64,000 bases of DNA from assembly GCA_017607445.1 (NCBI GenBank), contig JAEVHH010000003.1, forward strand, positions 5,952,001 through 6,016,000, in the 5' to 3' direction. This document shows, piece by piece, positions 44,363 through 54,134 of this stretch. A program made the position numbers and the translations under genes. Below the pieces are notes generated by a model. It was not told where the DNA came from. It worked only from the letters and a program-made list of their open reading frames with translations, and ran no database searches. Source of the stretch: Histoplasma ohiense. Its lineage: Eukaryota > Ascomycota > Eurotiomycetes > Onygenales > Ajellomycetaceae. Positions within the stretch are counted from its first letter, which is position 1. Each line of letters begins with the position of its first letter.

Positions 44363-45154
44363 TCATGTACTTGCATCACATTTAAAGCCACCAGGGGCCC
44401 CAGCCTGCTTTGCAGCATCGACGACGCAGCCTTCTCTCCACATGTTGGTGTACATTGTGGTTTTCCATTCGCCGCCGTCCTTATCCTGCCCATAGATAAA
44501 GTTAAATGTGTCGGGGAGCAGGTTGCAATCACACAGCTTATCCTCCAGCATCTTCCCCCAGTCAGAGTTTGCCCAACCCTTGTCCCGTATAATAACATGG
44601 TGATAATTGTCCTCATGGGTGACATCGCAGACACCATGAGGTTCTTTAGGGTACGGTTGGCGCTGGACAAGAGGTTCAATTGTATACACAACCCCATCCA
44701 CTCGCAGCAGCCCACCACCTTTCCAGTTCATTGGATTACCTGGGTCATTACCGTCGCAGCCGTCCAGGACCATATCGCGGAGAAAGCGTAGACAGTCATG
44801 GAGGTCTAACTTAAAGTCTGATTTGTTCGATTTGTTCGTCCAGTTGACACTTATTGCAACATGTTCTGGAGTGTCTTCGTTGTACATCCATTCGATCACG
44901 TCATTATCGGGCACTAGGGGCTGCAGCTTCACCGCGTCAGGGCAAAACTGTAGTTCAAGAATGTCTTTCAGTGTGCCGCGGGCCACATATCTCTCACTGA
45001 TCCCGTTACAGGATTGAACCAGCGGGGTAGGCGAGTTGATGGGTGGGACCATCAGCGAGGAATAAGCTGCCGCCAAAGTGGTGGAGGTGGCTGCAACCGC
45101 TCGCACCAATCCAGAGCTTGCCGCCAGGGCAAGATGACCCTTAATAAGCTGCAT
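44363..45154 (-). CDS. Putative secreted protein, 263 aa, related to chitinase-associated C-terminal modules
   Basis: A single exon. The N-terminus (MQLIKGHLALAASSGLVRAV, then AATSTTLAAAYS) is hydrophobic and signal-like. The mature part has an even set of cysteines (SCNG, QFCPDAV, HDCLRFL, DGCDGNDPGNPMNWKGGG, GVCDV, KLCDCNLL, GCVV, KCDAS). The block 'C..L..MVLDGCDGNDPGNP' with a following YTIEP strand resembles the C-terminal module of fungal killer-toxin-like (subgroup C) chitinases and their stand-alone relatives. No catalytic GH18 motif is present. Likely extracellular, role unknown. It is transcribed divergently from the gene at 45249 with 94 bp between starts, suggesting a shared promoter. 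Confidence 0.65.
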   Translation of the reverse strand: MQLIKGHLALAASSGLVRAVAATSTTLAAAYSSLMVPPINSPTPLVQSCNGISERYVARGTLKDILELQFCPDAVKLQPLVPDNDVIEWMYNEDTPEHVAISVNWTNKSNKSDFKLDLHDCLRFLRDMVLDGCDGNDPGNPMNWKGGGLLRVDGVVYTIEPLVQRQPYPKEPHGVCDVTHEDNYHHVIIRDKGWANSDWGKMLEDKLCDCNLLPDTFNFIYGQDKDGGEWKTTMYTNMWREGCVVDAAKQAGAPGGFKCDAST

Positions 45155-45248
45155 CGTCGACTTGAATTTCGGCTAATCAGTTGCGATTGACGATGAAAGG
45201 ATTGGAAAGTAAACGTAGGAAAATATTTGCAAAGTAGATGTAGAAACA

Positions 45249-46745
45249 ATGCCCGATTACGAAGCCAAACCAGTTCCGGATGCGTATATTGAAAAATTAT
45301 ATGCCCGAGCAACGCCATTTGTGAAGCGCTTGTTTGAGAATCCCCTCGACTCTGAGGCCGAGAATGAGCTAAGACGAATCAACGAGTCGATCACTCAAGA
45401 TGTTAAAAAACATGGGGTACGAGCGACTATGGAGCACTCTGTGTTCATAATTCAGTATCCTGTATTTGCTTCGCAGGCGCTAATGGCTCAATATATCCTC
45501 CGAGGCATAGAGTCAACTCCCATTGAGCTGTTACAAGCCAAGTATGAGGACTCTAAGGAAAAGATTGACAAAGTCAACGCCCTCATAGAAACGCTTGTTG
45601 AGGAAAATCACTATCCTACTTGTTGGAAGGTCAAATTCTCACTCAGTGAGGATGGCAAGCAACTTCTTAGATCCTATTCGGGGGAGGATGAATCTCAGCC
45701 AGTCGTAATGCCTGCAGAAGCTTCGAATTTGCCAAGAACAGCTGCGATGTGGAAACCCGGCGAAACTCGGCAGGGTGAGCCAATTCTTGCCTGCAAGCAG
45801 TTGCTCCGTACAAGAAAAGAAGGCAGAAAGCTAAGGATACCTGAAGTTATGGGACATCTGTTTATCGTGCAGGCGAATGGACCAGACAGTCGGATATGTG
45901 AGATTAGATCAGGATCAGAGACAGGCTGGAGGGCAACCCATGCTTACCTTGAATTGCCAGACAAGAAACTGATTGGGTCAAAGAGCATGACCCACGACTA
46001 TGAAGGAATCAAAGAAATCTTGAAAGTAGCCCACTCAGAGGACAAACCTGGCCTAGGCCTCCTTGTCTGCGTTAAGGTTTCAGGAAGTGAGGGTGAGACG
46101 GACTAGATCACTCGGACGGCACTACGGAACATATGGGGAATGGGTGACGCAGACGCAGCGATCGGTGAGATATTTGAAAGTGAGGGAGAGATACCCCCAG
46201 GGAGGATGGCCAGCCTTGGGTATAAGCCGCGAAGACAGCGATGTGATGTGCCTAGTGATGAAGCAATGGACGATGAAGGCGATAGCGAAGTCGAAGTCTC
46301 CCGCAACCGACCCAGCAGACGCCCTGCCGCTAGGACACCAAAGAAAGTCGTTCGACAAATCAATGACGGGAGTGGCAGTGATAGTGACAGTGAAGTCGAA
46401 GTCTCCCGCAACCGACCTAGCAGACGCCCTGCTGCTAGGACACCAAAGAGAGTCGTTCGGCAAATCAATGACTGGAGTGGCAGTGATAGTGAGAGTGAAG
46501 TCGAAGTCGCCCGCAATCGACCCAGCAGACGCCCTGCCGCTGAAGCGTCGAACTCACAGACACGACAACGACGTTATGGGCAAAGGGCAAAGAGTCGCAT
46601 GTTAAAAGACAATGCTGCCCAGGACGAGGATCCTGAAATTGCGAACCTCCGTCTCCAACTCGCAAGAATGGGCCAAAAGATGGACGAGCTGATGGGCACT
46701 GTCACAACGTCTTCCGGCCGCCGCGGAAAGCGCTTCCTTCGCTGA
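45249..46745 (+). CDS. Unidentified protein with C-terminal charged 35-residue repeats (one spliced gene or two ORFs)
   Basis: Two frames, 45249-46106 (285 aa) and 46140-46745 (201 aa), are in the same reading phase and separated by a single TAG plus 33 nt. A GT-AG intron 46087-46152 (66 nt, a multiple of three) removes the stop and fuses them into ~476 aa, which I prefer. The N-terminal part starts MPDYEAKPVPDAYIEKLYAR and is mixed alpha/beta (TCWKVKFSLSEDGKQLL, HLFIVQANGPDSRICEIRSG). The C-terminal part is nuclear-looking: acidic/Ser stretches and basic arms in a 105-bp, 35-residue repeat (SEVEVSRNRPSRRPAARTPK then VVRQIND.SGSDS), ~2.4 copies, then a coiled coil (IANLRLQLARMGQKMDELMG). No family recognised. 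If splicing does not occur, the second frame would be an unusual downstream ORF. Confidence 0.55.
46287..46545 (+). repeat. 105-bp in-frame tandem repeat, ~2.4 copies
   Basis: Units begin at 46287, 46392 and 46497 with exact 105-bp spacing. They are nearly identical, and the third is cut off after the RRPAA motif. The 105-bp period preserves frame, so copy number can change without breaking the protein. Confidence 0.9.
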
Positions 46746-48705
46746 CCGAACTAGTATCTACCCACATTTTGATTTTAATTTTATTTCCCTTTTCGTTTTC
46801 TGCTCTGTGACCCTTCCACGTAACACATTTGGATGTTGATTTTCCGGATGTTCAACACATCCCCCTTGCGTTAGTTTGCTATGTAGTCTTCAAATATAGT
46901 ATTTGTTTTATTTCTCTTCACCATAACGATATCGGCTTCCCTTTCGTGGAAGTATTCCTCGATAGAGAAGATCAGTTAAGTTGACAACAAAACAAGCCGG
47001 ATGATTCAAGTTACCACAAGTGTGTGTAGGCCAAGGCTCTAATCCCCGCCTCGCAAAAAGGGTCGAAGCGCACTCGTTCAGTCAACCAGCATGGCAAATC
47101 CGGATGCTTCAAAGCCATCCACCAGGGCATGGAACACCTTAACGGCGGTTGCAATATCGAGAATGAAACTTCTGCAACATCTTTGGTGGACAATATCCCC
47201 CTCTTCGTCCCAGCTGCTACAGCGGTTTTGTCTTTCTTCACCAGCAACCACTGATTAAGGATGGCGCAGGTAACCTTTCAGAGAGGATACGGCGCACGGT
47301 TGCCTAGCCTTATAGCAGCACTTCTGTTGGCTTGCAACCTATTGTCCCTCGCTTGCATTTGAGCTTGATCTGCATGCAAGCGGCTATGCCCTCGGTTGCG
47401 CTAAGGGCAACTACGATTTTCTGCTGCTTTTACTATGAAGCAGAGTGTCCTTCAATGGTATCCTCTACTGAACTCGTGCATTCTTAAATTTGAGCTTCAA
47501 CGCCAATAATGGGACGAATCAGAATGTCTCACTGTCAAGTGCACATCGATACTACATACAGCGTGAAGGGTCTTTGGATACCCGAAAAGCGTAGATGTCC
47601 AATATCGCGAACAAGAAAACAAAGCCATCCGATATCGCAATCTTTTCTTACGAGATAAGATCGCAAGCCGCGCCCTCAATGCCTTAAACCAGAATATTTG
47701 GTTCTCAGACCAATCCTTTGTTCCTTCCCAAACAACCCCAAACACGTCATCAATGATTGGCGCTTTATTCCCAGTAGGTCTCTCAGGATGATGCATCAGG
47801 CTTCGGCGACGGATCGAGCAGAATAGTCCTTTACAGGTCCAGATTTAGGTTTACCTCGTCCTACTTTCCGTGCGCAGGGGACCAACACCTCTGACAAAAC
47901 TTTGTTTTTATACCGAAAGGTGTCATCTCGGTTTGGGGTTGGAAGGCCCTTCGTCTTGAGAATTTTGCTTCTTTTCAGCTTCTTTTTTTGGGGAAAGCTT
48001 TCCCAATGATCATACAGACTGACATCTGCAGTCTCTTGGTCAAGTTCTCTAGGTCTAGCATTCTCCCGGTCATGCAGTCTCTAGGTCTAGTATTCTCTCG
48101 GTTTCCCTTATGCACAGTAACAGAGGTTGGGCACAATTTTGCATCACAAAACCGTGGCCTGCAATCCGAACTCGTGGCCTGCAATCCGAACTCGTGGCCT
48201 GGCGTTACAAGCGCAGCAACAAAACGACCGATCGCTCGAAATAGCCTTTTGACAGGACTGTCGTTTTGAAACGCTCCTTTTGGCCCAAAGAAGACCATCC
48301 TTTTTCTGGGCCCTCGCCCGTAGTCTTCTCATAGGGATACAGTATGTGAGAAAAGTCAAGTTTTAGACCCTTTATTTCCTATTGTGTTCCAGCGACACAA
48401 GATGCAGCCATCAAGGTCGGAGGGGGTCAAAAAGTCATGGAGCGAGCGCAATAGCCTTATCCAGATGCATTATTGATGGAAAGAGGTGCTACGGCGTATG
48501 CTGCGTAGTTATTTTGATGACTGTCATTGTAGAGGTGTCTACCTTCTCATCCACGAAGACAATCGGTACTTTACAATTAAATTTAACAAAGACGAACCTC
48601 GGAAATCCAAAAAAGAAAAGGCAGGGCAAACAGGAAAGGAGCTCGAAGAAGAGATGTGAATAGCCTTGATATGTCAGCTGGACTCTACTAGCACCCGACC
48701 GTAAC
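46746..48705. other. Fragment-rich region without an intact gene
   Basis: Includes repeat module d copy 2 at 47905-48013 and a minus-strand frame at 47497-47796 (APIIDDVFGVVWEGTKDWSE) with protein-like sequence but no domain. A second minus frame at 47011-47247 has no recognised content. Around 48040-48110 a ~40-bp unit (CATTCTC..GGTC/TTTCC...TCTCTAGGTCTAG) is duplicated, and a 20-bp unit (GAACTCGTGGCCTGCAATCC) is repeated near 48160-48200. Confidence 0.45.
47905..48013 (-). repeat. Dispersed repeat module d, copy 2
   Basis: Inverted near-copy of 43772-43885. The similarity includes the Glu/Gln-rich coding-like segment and extends to the ACACCTTTCGGTA-type flank. Confidence 0.7.
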
Positions 48706-48795
48706 GCTAATCCATGTACATGAAAGTGATATCATGATCGACCATAAGGTGGCCTCTCCTAGCCGTTAATTAACGGCCCTGGGTAGGCAGGTGAG
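48706..48795 (-). repeat. Dispersed repeat module a, copy 2
   Basis: Inverted near-copy of 34332-34425, lying ~80 bp from the end of the decayed kinase below. Module b, which adjoins module a at 34 kb, is absent here. Confidence 0.75.
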
Positions 48796-48874
48796 GGTAG
48801 CCTTGGTTGGCAGTGTCCTTATTTTTCCCCTCAGGGGCAACCCACAGCTCGCCACAGGTATATATTCAGGACAC

Positions 48875-49490
48875 TTAATAAAGTTCACAACCAGCACACC
48901 AGGGGTGCTCCAACACTTCGCGCGCTATTGCCCGTTTTGGAGGATCCAAGTTTGTCATTCGATGGATAACATCCTTGAACTTGTCGTCATTGACATTCGG
49001 CCAATCTGAGATTGGCTTGCAGGAATGACAGTCTGCCACCCGACCACCCCAGAGAAACCCAAGGACCTGGCGGTTGACCTCCTCGTCACCAACGTGTTTC
49101 ATGAGCCCGTTCAATCCTTCTCGGTCCCCAAAAAAGAAACCTGACGTTGCAGGCGAATGACATGAGGGAATGCGCCTTGCGATTCATGTTTCTGCAAATC
49201 CTCATCGGTTCCAAAGATGACTTGTCCGAGCATAGCATAGATGCACTGAGTCAGTTAGCTAGATAAGAGTCTAATCACAAGAAGTGCAACGTACCACGGC
49301 TGCGAAGGAGAAGATGTCAGAAGGTTTGCTAAGCCCGCCTTTAAAGTGGCCCTCTGGGCTACGCCAGCTATCATTGCCGGCTAACATCCCTTTGGTGCAC
49401 CTCCCTTTAGGGAGATAAGCTGCGTTTTCGAGATCGATGACCTGAACCTGCTCAGCAATTTGTCTATTTACCAGTACCGCGATAATTGAT
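48875..49490 (-). pseudogene. Protein kinase C-lobe, truncated and frameshifted
   Basis: Minus-strand exons ~49490-49295 and 49245-48875 are separated by a 49-nt GT-AG intron. They read VQVIDLENAAYLPKG (DLE in the DFG position), WRSPEGHFKGGLSKPSDIFS (SPE in the APE position), CIYAMLGQVIFGTDEDL and, at the end, DVIHRMTNLDPPKRAIAREV then LEHPWCAGCEL. It is a eukaryotic protein-kinase C-lobe. The N-lobe is lost exactly where the AT-rich transposon block begins (~49500). Within exon 2 the two halves are in different frames: the shift falls at a T-homopolymer (~49125-49135), most simply a one-base loss. An ortholog's interior should bridge it. It could also be an assembly error. Confidence 0.7.
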
Positions 49491-49499
49491 CATACACTG

Positions 49500-51079
49500 A
49501 AGCTTATGCTTCTCAACCAGCTGGGTGTCTATAAGAGTGTAATGAAGAAAACCACTGTCTATCATTGCTTGTATATTGACTAGGCTATTTACAATGACAG
49601 AAATCATGATTGTGTTCACTTGCATTTTCTACTCAAATCTCCAGCTAGCTTTCTGCTCCTTGAGCTCTCATTCATATTTTAGAGTGAGAGCTCATCTTTT
49701 CTCTGTTCTTGTCTATCCACAGATGATGCAGCATTTATGCATGTGAAGGATTTACTCAGAGTAATTGCATTCAGACATTGATTTGCAAAGTGCTCTGACT
49801 TGTCACAGTGTATGCAGACTTCTCTGACAATTCAGTTGACAGTGTTCTTCTCTGAAATGTTGAGGACTCTCAGACAGCTTGTATTTATATATGAGACTCA
49901 GTTCATTGATTCTGATTCAAAGATGAAGAGCACTGCAGAGCAGTTCAGAATATACATATTTGTTCAGTAAAATTCTCTGTGATTTTGAAATGTGTGAAAC
50001 TGAGACAGATTATTGTTCAACAGATGAAGATCAACACAGAATTCACTGTATATTGAGAGCTTCAAATACTCTATATTTCAGTTATACAATTGAAAGTTCA
50101 AGTTTTTGAATAATATATTGATTTTGACAGCATCATCTCAGTCTTGCTCATCTGCTTCTAGAAGCTTGCAATCAAATTCAGAAAAATAAGTTGTCAATAT
50201 AATATTTATCTGATGAGTCTAATTTAGTCAGTTCAATATTTTAACTTGAAGTGTAGAATTGAGAAAGAGAGAGTTGAGTTATCAGAAAACTAGCTCTGAT
50301 GTATACTGATGATTCTGACAATGACTTATTCAGAGTTGAAATTTTGCTAATATATCATCATTCAATCTGCTATAAATATACCACATTTGATTGAATAGTG
50401 AGTCTATTGCTTGTTCATCAATGTTCAATTTGACATTCATTTTTGACTTTCATATGAGGTAGAGTATTAGATCTTTTTTGTATTTATTGAGAATTGAAAG
50501 CTTCTCTCTTGAGAGCTTTTCATGAGATGTGAGTGTAGAAGAAATGATGAATGCAGAAGTGTTTATCTCAGTAAATTGTCATTGCAATTCAGTTATCTGT
50601 AGCATCTGCTGCTGAAAAATGTTTTGTAGATTTAAGTTATCATCCATCACATTCAGATGCAGTGGATGTTTATAGAATTGTTTGTAGTTTATTTCAATAT
50701 CTAAAAACATGTAATAATAATATAAAAAAAAAAAAAGAAAAAGAAATACTTGTAGATACTCAGTTCTCTCACAGACACTATTTACAGTGTTGCAGTGCTA
50801 AGTTTGATCAAATTTCTTTGTGAACATTATTCACAGCATTACAGTTCATAGACACTCAGATCTTGTAGAACACAGTTGATTGTGTTTCAGATACTTAGAC
50901 ATAACAGTCTATATAACTAACAATGAAAACATTTAAGTTTATAAGAGATCTCTTGTAACAACTAGATACTCAGATCTGTAAACAACACACTCAGATGTAA
51001 GAACTGATAACAACATATTCAAATATAAGAATTAATAACAAAACACTCAGATTTTAAACACAGAAGAATCAATTCATAA
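49500..51079 (-). mobile_element. Gypsy-type gag remnant, RIP-like
   Basis: AT-rich and CpG-poor. The minus strand reads a CCHC zinc knuckle (CIHCDKSEHFANQC, a CX2CX4HX4C pattern) near 49770-49810, the nucleic-acid-binding signature of retrotransposon Gag. It lies on the interior side of the LTR-like segment at 51080-51612, consistent with the 5' part of a minus-oriented LTR element whose pol is missing. The left end coincides with loss of the kinase N-lobe. Stops interrupt the frame throughout. Confidence 0.6.
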
Positions 51080-51612
51080 TATAACAGACATATTTTGATT
51101 AACAATCTAGCACTATTCTAATACAGATTACAAATTGATTAAGAAAAGAAAGAGAAAAGAAATCAGAAGAAAAGATTATACAAAGAAAGTTCTTATAAAG
51201 AAAAGTTCAGAGTGAAAGAATATCAGAAGTCACTCTACAGTAAAGCACAGAGCAGAAGAATATTAAAAGCTATATAAAAGAATTATTAGAAACTACACAA
51301 ATGTGAAGCATGAGATGAAGAAATTATTGAAAGCTATATGAAAGAATTATTAGAGACTATACAAGCACAGAACACAGAGTGAGAGAATATTAGAAGCTAC
51401 ACAGAAGAATTGTTAGAGACTATATAAGTATGAAACACAGAGTGAGAGAATATTAGAAGCTACATGAAAGAATCATTAGAAACTACACAAATGCAGAGCA
51501 TGAAGCAGAAGAATATTGAGAGTTACACAAAATCACAATGATCAGAAATGAGTGGGTGCAGAAGAGAAGTTAATTGTATAAGTTAATTACTAATAAATGC
51601 TAACTCATCACA
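51080..51612 (-). repeat. LTR-like segment, 533 bp, with internal tandem repeats
   Basis: Both ends match the LTR at 53741-54122: left end TATAACAGACATA versus TGTAACAGACGTA, and the right end ...CTAACTCATCACA versus ...CTAATCTGTCACA. A shared interior starts ATTAACAATCTAGCACTATTCTA-like (to ~20 bases identical at a time). It is longer because an imperfect ~60-bp unit (GAGAGAATATTAGAAGCTAC type) is repeated several times between 51220 and 51530. The terminal G-to-A changes are RIP-like. Confidence 0.7.
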
Positions 51613-52172
51613 TAAACTGACTTTTTGCAAATTTATCATACTGTTGTTCAGTCCACACTCTCTTTTTCTGAAAGAGAAGAATGTGGGGCTTGAAAGCATA
51701 TCAAGAAAGCAGCTCAGTAAGAGTAAAAAAAGTATGAAGATAATAATGAGAATATTGTTGTATAAAATCATTTCAGATAATAAATCTACAGATAAAATTC
51801 TCATCATCAGTTGATTTGAGAAAGAGCTACTGAGACTGAGTTGTTGAACAGAATATATCAGATTCATCACTGTTTATGATATAAAAGTGAAAATGTTTAT
51901 TTATACTGACAGTAAATAATCAGCTGTCTTCTTCAGCATCAGTTACAAGAATCATTAGCTGATGATAGTAATACTACTGAGTAGAAAATAACTACTCTGT
52001 TGATAGACTGGCTGTGTGATCATGCATGGAACTGGGACTAAATATTTCTTCAGTCCCATTATCAAATTTCTTAGTTCTGGTCTCATATAGTGTTTATTAA
52101 ATTAGTCACTTTACACTGTTTATATTATAAATCTAGTCCCAGGTCATGTTCTTCTTATAAATTACTGATTCT

Positions 52173-52217
52173 GGTCCCATTTGGTCCCATTTTGTTAAAA
52201 TGGGACCAAATGGGACC
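52173..52217. repeat. Perfect 21-bp inverted repeat (hairpin), loop GTT
   Basis: Two 21-bp arms (GGTCCCATTTGGTCCCATTT plus T and its exact reverse complement) around a 3-base loop GTT. Copy 2 of the transposon has the same arms around AAC. Confidence 0.95.
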
Positions 52218-52329
52218 ATGATTTACCCTATATAGATGATATAATGCTATGAGCATTACCAAAAATCATTATCTATCAAAAGAAGTTTAGTGTATTTATG
52301 CTCTAGTTCTATTTTGAACTAGTAATGAT

Positions 52330-52620
52330 AGTGATAGATAGATTCACTGCAGTAGATAGGTTGGCAGCGATAGATTGGCAGCGATAGATTGGCAGCGATA
52401 GATAGATTGGCAGTGGTAGGTTGGTTGGCAGCAATAGATAGATTCGCCGCGGTAGATAGATTGGCAGCGATAGATTAGCAGCGATAGATTAGCAGCGATA
52501 GATTAGCAGTGATAGATAGCTTAGTAGTGAGGGATAGCTTAGCAGCGAGGGATAGCTTAGCAGCGAGGGATAGCTTAGCAGCGAGGGATAGCTTGCAGCA
52601 ATAGATTGGTTGACAGCACT
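52330..52620. repeat. Minisatellite of GATAGATTGGCAGC-type units in hAT-like copy 1
   Basis: Units of ~14-18 bp (GATAGATTGGCAGC, GATAGATTAGCAGC, GAGGGATAGCTTAGCAGC) are head to tail. Two sub-types are grouped left and right, and TTGGCAG/TTAGCAG differ by a G-to-A transition. Confidence 0.9.
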
Positions 52621-52936
52621 AGATAGATATCTCCACCAATCATATCATCAGATTGATATCTAAGATATGTATTATATAATCATCAGAATGGGACCAAATC
52701 TCAGTCAAAATCATAGTCAGTCCCAGGTCATGTTCTTATTTTTGATAGTCAGTCACTTTACATGAAATATCAAGATTTATTAGTCTCATTTCACTCATGT
52801 TCTAATAATTCTAGTCACTTTACACTCCCATTCTGATCCTGGTCCCACTGAAAATCATGCCAAGAAATGGACTGGGATCAAATCAAACCAAACCAAACAT
52901 GAAATTCATGGTCCCACCGGCCAGTCTATCTGTTGA

Positions 52937-53740
52937 TGAGAGACTAATGTTCACTGATCAATCAAACTTTTGAGAATTCTATCAATTATATATAAGTTTG
53001 ATCTGTAGTGTGCAGAATGTTGAAAACATTCTTGAGCTGATACAGTGTGATGATATCACTGAGTACTTTCATAGCTTGTTTCTGAAATATTATTCAAGAC
53101 TCTTTCAGTGTCTTTCTGCAAAGTTATATCAGAATCTGAAAAACAGATAAGAGTTTGTTCAACTCAATATTTAAATTGAAAAGCTGAACAGTAAGATCTG
53201 AGCTTTGAGAATCTCAGAGAAGAAATATCAGAAGCTGAAAAATGAACAGTACTCTTACTATCTACAGAAACAGAAGCTCAAGACTCAGAAGCTGAATGAC
53301 TGATAAAAATGATTTATCAAAAAATGTAAATCAGATACAGCTGCAGAGAAGAATAAGCACAGTGTGAGTTATCATTGAAAATGATTTAATTGTGTTGCTT
53401 ATTTTATATCTGAATAGAAGAGACTCAGTGAGATGTTGTTTCTATATATTCTGTTGCAGAGTTTAGAGAGAAGACAGATGATTGATGATATGATAACTCT
53501 GTACTATAGAAGAAATTCAATATTGAATTATTCAACTCTGAAGACTGAAAACAGCTGTTGTTTTACAGATGAATGCAGAATTAATATGAAGAGATAAACT
53601 AGCTCTTTTTTTTAAGAAATATTATATCTTTAGAAAATCTAACTGATTTCAGAGTTCTCTACTGTGTCTTCAAAAGTCTGTTGACTAGACAGAGATGAAA
53701 GTATATTTACAGATATCAAAAAACTATCTTGAAAAAACAG
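52937..53740 (+). repeat. Dispersed repeat R1, copy 2 (matches 23838-24572)
   Basis: 53005-53740 aligns with copy 1 over its full 735 bp, with mostly transition differences. It is cut at 53740 by a gypsy LTR, whereas copy 1 continues uninterrupted at the equivalent point (24572). So this repeat is older than the gypsy insertion. The segment 52937-53004 is probably more of the same element with no match in copy 1. Confidence 0.85.
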
Positions 53741-54122
53741 TGTAACAGACGTACTTCGATTAACAATCTAGCACTATTCTAAATACAGATTACAAATTGA
53801 TTAAGAAAAGAAAGAGAAAAGAGATCAGAAGAAAAGATCATATAAAGAGGATTCTTATAGAGAGAAGATCAGAGCAGAAGAATATCAGAAGCTGTTTCAC
53901 AGTGAAGTATGAAGTGAAAGAATATTGAGAGTTACACAGAAGAATCATTAGAACTACACAAATGTGAAGTGTGAGACAGAAGAGATTATATGAAAGAATC
54001 ATTAGAGGCTACATAAATGTGAAGTGCAATAACAGAGATGAGTAGATGTATGTGAGTATGAAATATGAGACAGAAGAGATTGATTGTGTAAGTTAACTAT
54101 TAATGAGTGCTAATCTGTCACA
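53741..54122 (-). repeat. 3' LTR of gypsy element A, 382 bp
   Basis: On the minus strand it starts TGTGACAGATTAG and ends ACGTCTGTTACA, an imperfect inverted TGTGACAGA/TCTGTTACA terminus. It is immediately preceded (54123-54134) by a purine tract AGAGGGGGATAA, a canonical polypurine tract for plus-strand priming. This fixes the boundary to the base. Confidence 0.85.
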
Positions 54123-54134
54123 TTATCCCCCTCT
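54123..54134 (-). other. Polypurine tract of gypsy A
   Basis: Minus-strand AGAGGGGGATAA directly adjoins the LTR start TGTGACAG. This is the expected primer site for plus-strand DNA synthesis. Confidence 0.8.

Larger units (their letters stand above)
52004..52928. mobile_element. hAT-like non-autonomous DNA transposon, copy 1
   Basis: Ends in inverted TAGACTGGC (left TAGACTGGCTGTGTG, right-end complement TAGACTGGCCGGTGG) and is flanked by a perfect 8-bp duplication, TCTGTTGA, at 51996-52003 and 52929-52936. An 8-bp target duplication and short TA(G/A)-starting inverted ends are hallmarks of the hAT superfamily. There is no transposase frame, so it depends on an autonomous element elsewhere. 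The interior holds a near-perfect palindrome (52173-52217) and a variable minisatellite. At 925 bp it is shorter than copy 2 (1036 bp), mostly through minisatellite copy number. Confidence 0.85.

Noticed and set aside
52330..52620. CRISPR-like array of regularly spaced units
   Set aside because: Units are contiguous with no unique spacers, and lie inside a eukaryotic DNA transposon. It is a minisatellite.
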